64,000 nt of DNA, from positions 37,294,560 to 37,358,559 of the forward strand of contig NC_135177.1 of the NCBI RefSeq assembly GCF_041146795.1. The letters run 5' to 3'. Every line of letters starts with the position of its first letter. The first letter of the stretch is position 1. Both the position numbers and the translations under genes were made by a program. Below, one piece after another: positions 42,961-51,800 of the stretch. The stretch comes from Maylandia zebra. Lineage: Eukaryota > Chordata > Actinopteri > Cichliformes > Cichlidae. The notes under the pieces are model-generated. The model was not told the DNA's origin and did no database searches. It worked only from the letters and a program-made list of their open reading frames with translations.

Positions 42961-43808
42961 GGAGCCACTTTCATGACGGCGTTTGTGCGTTGGAGTCTTT
43001 TTCATGTAACTATCTGACCACACGTGGCTCCACAAAACCAGCACAGGCAGAATCCATCTTCATCCAAATGCACCTGATTTTCCATTTAGGGCGCGTCACA
43101 CCTGATCCTGTTTGAATGGAAGCTGCGTGCGGCCTTTTCATGAATCTCCATTTGAACGATTACAGAAAGAAGCGATGAGACTGTCGGAGCTTCACCTTAA
43201 GTAACACATACGTTTTGTGCTGTGTTTGTGGGTTTTAACACTGACGTGCGCTGTCCTGCTGGCAGCGGGCAGGTGAGCGGTGGGTTTTTGTAAGCTGGTG
43301 TTGCTGAAAGCAGCCTGCACGGAAAGCGAGGCCCAGAACAGCCCGTGTGCCCCGACCCGGCTCTGCCAACAACACGTCCTTCATCCTGGGCCTTCGGTGG
43401 TTCACGGTCTGCACCGCCATGCGTCACTGCACGAGCTGGAAAATTCAAAGAGACAAACAAGCTGCAAAAACGACAAAAACGTCTTTTCTTCAACTCCGAA
43501 AGTGTTTTTTAACACCTTTCATGTTCCCATAGCGACGTAACAACTGTTGCTTCACACTTTCAACCACATCCTGTGGCCACAAGGTGGTTAAACACATACC
43601 AACATGAACTGAAACACACACACACTCGTTTTCATGTCTTACTGAGGACGTTTGATTGACATAATGCCTAACCATGAAAATAAACCGAACTGTGACCCTG
43701 CAGCTAAAACCACACTTTGAATCTCAAACATGCTTCAGACTCGTGGGGACTTTGTCCCCTCCAGTATAGTGGCACGCCAATTTTCTGTCCGCACAAAGAT
43801 GTCCAAAC

Positions 43809-43812
<4 letters not shown>
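42961..43812. other. Intergenic, nothing recognised
   Basis: No exon-like peptide with splice support found. Confidence 0.3.

Positions 43813-43890
<78 letters not shown>
43813..43890 (+). repeat. (AC)n microsatellite
   Basis: About 39 AC units; the His/Thr and Cys/Val frames across it are artefacts. Confidence 0.97.
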
Positions 43891-43896
<6 letters not shown>

Positions 43897-45410
43897 ATGC
43901 AGCAGCAGGAAGTGAAGCTCAAAGCTGCAGCATCTTGTGGAGTTCAGGTTGAAAACCAGCCGGGCAGAAACTGACCGGACGATGCTGCGCGTTGGTTTCA
44001 CATGACGACAGCACACATGTGCCGAGGAATCAAACCCCAACCCAGCCTCACATGAACCACAACATCCGCTCTTGTACCCACAAAGGGTTTTGGCTTTTTA
44101 TCTTGAAGCTAGTTTAACCTGCTGAAACAAACCAAACTACCAAAATAAAAGCACAGCATCCGTGTCACCCCTGCAGTACCGAACTCCTCTCTCCTGCGTC
44201 ACTGGATTGTTGGATTGTAGTTATGTCAAGTGGTAACGGCTCTACTTTTTATCTCCTGACCAAACGCTCAGTGTGCTTCTCCCGCTCTGCTTCCTTACTG
44301 GATCTCTCTCTGACCTCTGACCTCTGTTTGGAGGAAAGGACCTGCCCCCTCTCCCCTGTCCTCACCTTAGCTGCCTGAAACCAAACCTCAGTTTTCTTGC
44401 TCTCAGCGTTGTACTGTACTTATGTGTTGTGGGAGTGTGCACGTGCTCGTGACTCATAACTGCAGAGCAAACCTTCCTCCGCATACAAATAAGGTGACAC
44501 GAACTTCCTGCAGTTTCATTCCTGCGCTGCTGTAAATAAATCATCTCTGAGTTTTCATTTGACTTCGTTAAAATATTATGAAAAGCTCACATAAAACCAG
44601 TAAAATGTGTAAAAAGATCAAACCTGAAACAAAACCAGCTAAATGACCTGTGATACCAACTAAACTGTATAGTAACGATAATGATAATATGTGCTTTGAC
44701 ATGAACCACAGTCACAAATGTGACATGAATTGAAAATAAATGCTGTGAAACCCAAAAGGGTTCACAAAGCTGGCCACATAAGTCTGTGTGGTGTGGGTCG
44801 TCGGTCCTCTGTGGGATGAGTTGGAGTCACAGTGGGACTTCCTGCTCTGGGCCTTTGGCTTTGTGCTGTTTCAGTGCTGCTGCAGCTCTGATCAAACACA
44901 TTATTGTTATTAACACTGACGCTCAGACGCATGACGGAAAACAAAGTGAGAGAGACCTCCGACCGTTTCCACTGAGCGCTCTGAGCCCGGTGTTTAAATC
45001 GATCTCTGGCGCCCCCTGCTGGACATTTGTTGGACGCAGACAAACGCCTCCTGGTTCAGAGCTTTAAAGGACATTTAAAGCAGGAAAAAACAGTAAAATA
45101 CACAAAATGAACGACTCAGATCTGTAATATCAACTTTAATCTTCTCTTTGTTATCAGCAGCTCTAACATGGTTATCAGCCTGCAGCCATGTGAGCATCAC
45201 ACAGGCACACCTGTGCTGTTAGCGGACATTAGCGGAAGTGCAGGCTGTGATCATGTGACCTCGCGAGGATGATCTGTTGATATTGAAAATAGTGTGAATA
45301 ATAAAGATGTGTGTGAGAATAAGAACAATAAAAACAAAGGAAACGAAGAGGTGAGCACAAACTCAGCATCAAACATTAAAAGCTCTGATGGAAAATAATA
45401 AAACAAACTT
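43891..45410. other. Intergenic, 3' of lectin gene A
   Basis: No gene recognised. Holds the CTCF-like motif annotated separately. Confidence 0.3.
45006..45023 (-). promoter_or_regulatory. Strong CTCF-like motif
   Basis: The minus strand reads ccagcagggggcgccaga, matching the CTCF core CCASYAGRKGGCRS at every position. It lies about 400 bases beyond the poly(A) signal of lectin gene A. Motif match only; such sites are sometimes carried by repeats. Confidence 0.4.
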
Positions 45411-45414
45411 CTTG

Positions 45415-45845
45415 TGATTCTTATTTGAACAAAACTTTATTAACGAAAAAACATGAAACCTGATGTTCAGTGTTTCACGTTTTTACACATTTGTCTAACA
45501 ATGAAAGACCCCCGCTCGATCCCGGGAGGAGACACGAATCTGCCACATCTAACAGGGTTCAGCTGCGAGGCATCAGCTGCGAGGCGAGTAACAGTAGGTT
45601 AGCTGAAAGCAGGCGATGGGGAGCAAGAACAGGAGCGGCGTGCGAGTGTTGGGTAGTTTGAGCGGTGGAGCTGGACCAGGTGAAGCGTGAGCGACAATGA
45701 CGGAGGCTGGAGACAATGTCTGAATTAAAAGCTCCACGTTGCTGAGCAACAGAACAGCTTCGTGATGTTTCCAAGTCTGGACGAACGTCGAGGTGTGACT
45801 TTCAAAATTCAGGTTGTTTGGCAAGTCTGACTTTTTCTGCTGTTC
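45415..45845 (-). other. siglec15l: siglec15l A 3' UTR exon with poly(A) signal
   Basis: Acceptor tgtttattttcag ends at 45846. A minus-strand AATAAA (plus tttatt at 45436-45441) lies near the end, placing cleavage at about 45415-45425. The open frame in this exon lies after the stop codon and is not expected to be translated. Confidence 0.5.
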
Positions 45846-48800
45846 CTGAAAATAAACACACATCTGAATCACACTTGATGCTCTTTGTTTATTCATAGTA
45901 TATGTTTATAAGTTAATCAGAGATGTTTTTAATACCTCGCTCAGTCGTGGATGTTCATTGGAGAGTACAAGTCGCCTGAAACAAAGAACAGTTCAGCCGT
46001 TAAAGTCTGATCTCAGGTCTGTTTGACACAGCGTCCACACACCAGAATGACCACGGGTTGTGTTTCATCTGAACCACACGGTTAAACCATCTGACGCGTC
46101 TAGAGACCAGTTGGCATCTGGTTGCTGGAGATTGCCGGCTGTCACTGGGTGAGAATCGGTTGCAAACAGATTTATGCTTTTTCACCAAAAACCTCCTTGT
46201 GATTGCTTCGGTCACTGGCAGGTTGCTGTTGTCGTGTAGTTTGCATGCAGGAAGCTGATTTATCTGAAAATAGCTGCACTAAGTGAAAATTCGAAACAGT
46301 ACTTTGAAGTATTGTTTCAAAGTAAAAGCTGAACTCTGCAGGAGTCACAATAAGTCTGGGAGCAGCTTGTGTGAATGAAGCTGCTTCTGTCAATGACAAA
46401 TAAGGTCAGCAGAGATAATAACTTCCTGTTCTCACAGGACTCACAGGATATAGAAATGGCCTCTGAATAAACCTCCTGAAGCTCCTCTTCTCTTCCTGCT
46501 GAGACCTGCCGGTGATGATTTTCCACTTCAGGTGCAGAGACGAGAACAGAAAAAAAATCAGGTAAATATAAAAGTTATGAGTTGTTGAAGACAAACAGCA
46601 GCAATTACAGAAAGTTTGAGCTAAAGTAGAAAATGAGCAAACACTGAGCAAACTGTGTTTGTTTTTAACCTTTTCTGGAGGAAAACCACAGACTGTATAT
46701 AAAAGATGGATGTTTCCACTGTGACATCACCCACTGGTTTCTGACTGGTTTTAATCGTCAGCATCAGTCTTTCGGCTTTAACCGTGCTGGTTTTTGGAAA
46801 CAGAAGTGACCATGTTTGGGCGAGAAGGTGGAGTGTTAGCTTAGGGTAGCTAACTTGATGTCAGGCTGCATGCATTAACTGTGTGGATAGCCACTGATAC
46901 CTGCTAATTACTGCCAGGGCAGCTTTGCATGATTCACAGTGGAAAATAATCCTCCTTTATCCCATACTGGGCTTTGGTGAAGCCCTTCAGTCGATCTCTC
47001 TGACAGCATAAAAGATGGACGTAGCTCCCGAGTATGAAAAGTGTCTGAAACATGGATTCTTTCTAATTGCCACCAGGGGGCGATACATGTATTTGGAAAA
47101 AGACTTAAATTCCTAAAGCAGACTACAGGAAAATGACCCTTTGCCTCACCAACTGTGATGAGTTTATGGGCTCAGTCGCTCATACTAAGACAGACGTTGA
47201 GTCCTTTAAATTTCTGATCATATGCAGACTAGATTATCCATTTAAATAGTTGTTTTGGCCTCTTTCAGCTTTATTTGATAGACACGGAGAATAAAGGACA
47301 GGAAAGCGTGGGCCAGAGTGGGACCTGGGCTGGCTGCTGTCAGCTGTATGGTATGTAGTCGCCCGCTCAACACACTGAGCCAGTAGCGGTTTTAGATACG
47401 GGCGACACGGGCGGTTGCCCGGGGTGGCATCGTGGTGGGGGGGGGGGCATCACGGGCATCGGCAAAAAAAAAAAATGCTCGTACTCATGCTGCCCCGACG
47501 TCAGTGAAACATCGTTAGTATGTCACTGATATTTTCACTGAAGTAAATATATTAGTAAAACGCTCCCTCAGACTAATGTGACAAAACAACAAATATAATC
47601 ATGTAATAAAGAATGAATAATAAACATAAAAAAGAAAAGGTGCAAAAATGAAGACCGTTGATAAAGTAATTAACCACATTATTAAAAGGCAGCTTTGTTT
47701 CTCGGGCAGAACTCACAGGAGGCGGGTTCGTGCACGGTGACCACTGAGTAAACCATCTGCTGCTCTCGTTCAGCTGGACAGGCTGAGACCCGCTGACCAT
47801 GATTTTCCACTTCAGATACAAACACAGAGAGCAGAACAGAAGACAGAAGGTTTATTTATATAGCGCCAAGTCACAACAACGGATGGCTCAATGAGTTTTA
47901 TATTGTAAGGTAAAATATTGTACCAATAATACAAACAGGTGCTAGAGCAGCTTTGCATAATTCATAGTCCAAAATAATCCTTCTGTATCTCACACTGGGC
48001 CTCAGTCATCCTCCGCGGACGATCCATCGTCCAGTTTGCATTTCTGTTTGAGCGTTCTGATAAAAAACTATGAAACCTTTAATAATCGGTGACTCGTTTG
48101 AAGTTTGTGATATTTTATATAGTCACGATTTGACTGGACTTTTACTGCGTTTTGACATCAGGTGGTTCATTTTTTAAATATTTGGGCCTTGAGATTGTGA
48201 TTTTATAAACTTCTGAATAATTTTTCTAATACATTGTCAGGGGCTGCGTCTGTGTCCCAGCATTTTTTGAGTTATTTTGGTGTTTTGATTGTTTATTATA
48301 TACAGAGATAATGTTAGCTTATGTTTCATCTCTGTGTTTATGAGTCTTTTCCTTTGTTCTGTGTTCGTCTGTCTTGTCCTCTTTGTTTAACATCTAGTGA
48401 TTCCTGTGCGCTCGTCTCCTTTATCTGTTCCCGTGTGTCCCTCCTTGTTCCGTGTCTCCACAGTCTGTCGTGAGTTTCATGTCTGTGTCCACGTTGTCGA
48501 GCTCGTGTTGCCATGTCCATGTTTCCTGTTTAGTTTTTTTATTTTGAGGCTCTGCCGCTCATGTTCAGTGTGTTTAGTTTTACTTCCCCTGTGGCGTCAT
48601 GTTTGTCAGCTGTGCTTCTCAGGTGTTTCCACTTCCATCATTACCCTTCTGTGTATTTAAGTCCTCTTTCTTACTCTGCTCAGTGTCAGGTTGTCTGTTT
48701 GTCTGGTATCATGTACTTTACGTCTCAGGATTGCTTTCGTGCTTCGGTTCATGTTCATTTTCAGTTTTCGCATGCACCTGTTCTCATTCATGTGGGAGCT

Positions 48801-51800
48801 CTCTTCACTCTCTTCACTCTCTTCGCTCTGATCCTGAGGCTCTCTGGTTGGATACGTCCTCTCCGTGTGGTTTAGTGCACCCTCCGCCCTGCAGGTGAGC
48901 TCCTCCTCCTCCAGGTTCGGCACACAGCTGGTCACATGGTACGGGCTGGACTGTGAGGACTTAGTTTATCCCAGTTTAGAGTTTCATTTAGTTTTTTCCC
49001 AGCTCGCCTTGCCTTGTTTTCTGTTTGATATCAGCCTTAATAAACAGCTCGCTTTTCTGTTATACTTCGTTTTCTCTCCCGTGTCTGCTTTTGGGTCCAC
49101 GCCACAACACCCCGGCTGCTCAGCCATGACAGAACATCCTGATTCCAGACTGTTTCCCAATGTTGAAGGCTCAGAATCTACTCAGTGCGTCGCTACATCT
49201 CCAGGATCTGCATCTGAAAGTACAGTCTCAAATCTACCTGTGAAAGGCTTGTACTCTCTGTCCCGGGTTAGTAGACCTCAGAATGGCGATGTTAGTCCAG
49301 AACTCTTGTTGCAATTCATACGACTGGAATTTCTGACAAGACGGCTTAACAACTGCATAACAACTCGTGTTGTTGAGCCAGCCATGACCATTTCTGTTGA
49401 CTCCTTATGTGAGTTAAGTTATAGACTTGTGTACAGTTGGTAATGCTAATGGTGGGACAGAACGAGCCACCCAAGAGACAGAAACTAACCACTGACTGAT
49501 AAATCATGCTTTCAGGGACGATCATGTTAAAGATGTTTTTTGTGTGGATGAACCGGCTCCTCCGGAGATAAAATCTCTGCCCGGGGCCTCGGAGAGGCTG
49601 AGCTGGAGGCTTCAGTAAACTCGGACCCCTGGGAGTAACTGAGCTGGGGCTCTGGAGAGCCGTCCAGCATCCCGCCATGCCGCTGGCTCAACCGCGGCTT
49701 CACGTCGTCATCTACAGCCCCACCACCTCTTCAACGTTCTGTAGCTACCCATGCTGCCCTCAGCTCAATGCCTGCAGCTGCCACGCCACTACCTGCTCAA
49801 CAGGTTATGGTTTCCATTCTGCCATCTGGCCTTGCCACGTCCCAGCCAGAGGTCAACGCTTTGCCGAGTTGGTGCTCATTCTGAGGTCAACGCGTTGTCG
49901 GGACTTGTCCAGCATGCCAGGCATCCTCCAAGATCCATCCGGCGCCCACCAAGCCACCAGAGGATCTTTATTTTGGGTCCACGCCACAACAACCAGCCTC
50001 AGCCGTGACATAAAAACTGGCTGATGATGTTTCTAAGTGATGTAAGGTTTCAGCCTGCGGTGTTATGGTCATAACTTAATAACATTTACTTATTTTAATA
50101 TTTGTGCTGCTTCTCTAATAATACAAACACTGCTTATGAGTTGTGTTTCGTTCCAATCAATGAATGAACTTCAGTCAGTCAGTGCAGAGCAGTTAAAAGG
50201 AGCTCCAGACGTCCAGCTACAACTATCAAACATTTCCAAAATAAAAATGCAAGTGAGCAAAACCTGACTCAAAACGTTTTTGAAAAATAAAAATAAATAA
50301 ATAATAAAATAATATTGAATACTAATAAAAAAATATATGAAAAACATTGAATCAAATTAAATCAAGAGTCAAACAATTTAATTAGTAAATATGTAGCCTG
50401 TGTTAGACCTGCGACAGACTGCTCCGGCCCCTCGATCAAGACGAGGATAAGTGGAAGAGGATGGATGAAAAACACTCACAGGAAGTGGAGTCGGGCGTCG
50501 CAGCCACTGAATAAAATGCCTGAAATTCTTCTTCATGAGCTGCAGACTGTGAGACCTGCTGTGGATGATCGCGCCCTTCAGACAGAACAAACGTGACAAA
50601 GGAGGAAAGAACCGAAATATGAGCCGGAGTATGTGAACCACAGCAGCTGTGCTAAAGTGAAACAGGAGCTCACTCAGGCAGTAAAAGACGATTCCTGCGA
50701 TCAGGATCAGGAGAGCGATGACAGCACACACGATCAGAGGGATCTTCAGAGAGTCGCTCTCTTCACTCTCTTCACTCTGATCCTGAGGCTCTCTGGTTGG
50801 ATACGTCCTCTCCGTGTGGTTTAGTGCACTCTCCGCCCTGCAGGTGAGCTCCTCCTCCTCCAGGTACGGCACACAGCTGGTCACATGGTACGGGCTGGAC
50901 TGTGAGGACTCACCCTTGTTCTCTAACATGCGTCTGGAGGCCAACAGCCACACAATCTTAGGCGGCGGGTTACCTTCAGCTTGACACTGCAGCCTCCGGG
51001 GGGCGCTGTCTGAGCCACAGGGCATCTCCACCACAGAGAGGTTCAGGATGTGAGGCTCAGCTGGGAACAAGAAGCAGAAAAGTGATCTGATTAAAAATGG
51101 TTTTCCATCATGTGACACCTTAAACCAGCCTGGCATGAAACGCTCTCTGCTCCATTCACCCTGTTTGTTCATTGGCTTCCAGCCATGAGCCTGCGGCTAC
51201 GACCACACGAATGCGTTTTAGTTTGGAAACATCGTTTTCTCTCCATTTGCCCTCCCGTCCACACTGAGACGCGTTTTCCCCGAAGGAATACGAAGCATTT
51301 TGAAAACGGTGCTTTCGCGTCGTAGTGTGGACAGCAAAAACGGAGACTTTTGAAAATGATGACGCATGTTAGCCATGTGATGCAGTCATGTGGCCAATTA
51401 TTAGAACATGCTGTAGGTATTACAGGTACTGCACTGCAGTGGTTTGTATCATATCTATCTAATAGACTCCAGTTTGTGCATGTAAATGGAGAGTCCTCTT
51501 CACACACTGAGGTTAATTATGGAGTTCCACAGGGTTCAGTGCTAGGACCAATTCTGTTTACATTATACATGCTTCCCTTAGGCAGCATCATTAGAAGACA
51601 TAGCATACATTTACACTGCTATGCAGATGACACCCAGCTCTATCTGTCCATGAAGCCAGATAACACACACCAATGAGTTAAACTGCAGGAATGTCTTAAA
51701 GACATAAAGACCTGGATGGCCGCTAACTTTCTGCTTCTTAATTCAGATAAAACTGAGGTTATTGTACTCGGCCCTGAAAAGCTTAGAAATATGGTATCTA

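Noticed and set aside
45573-45896. 107-codon frame overlapping the last lectin A exon
   Set aside because: Lies after the predicted stop codon in the 3' UTR exon; no domain.
50378-50670. Continuation of the lectin A C2/TM frame past [11 protein letters not shown] for about 90 residues
   Set aside because: Intron read-through; a GTGAGC donor after CTGA and an in-phase next exon give a better tail.
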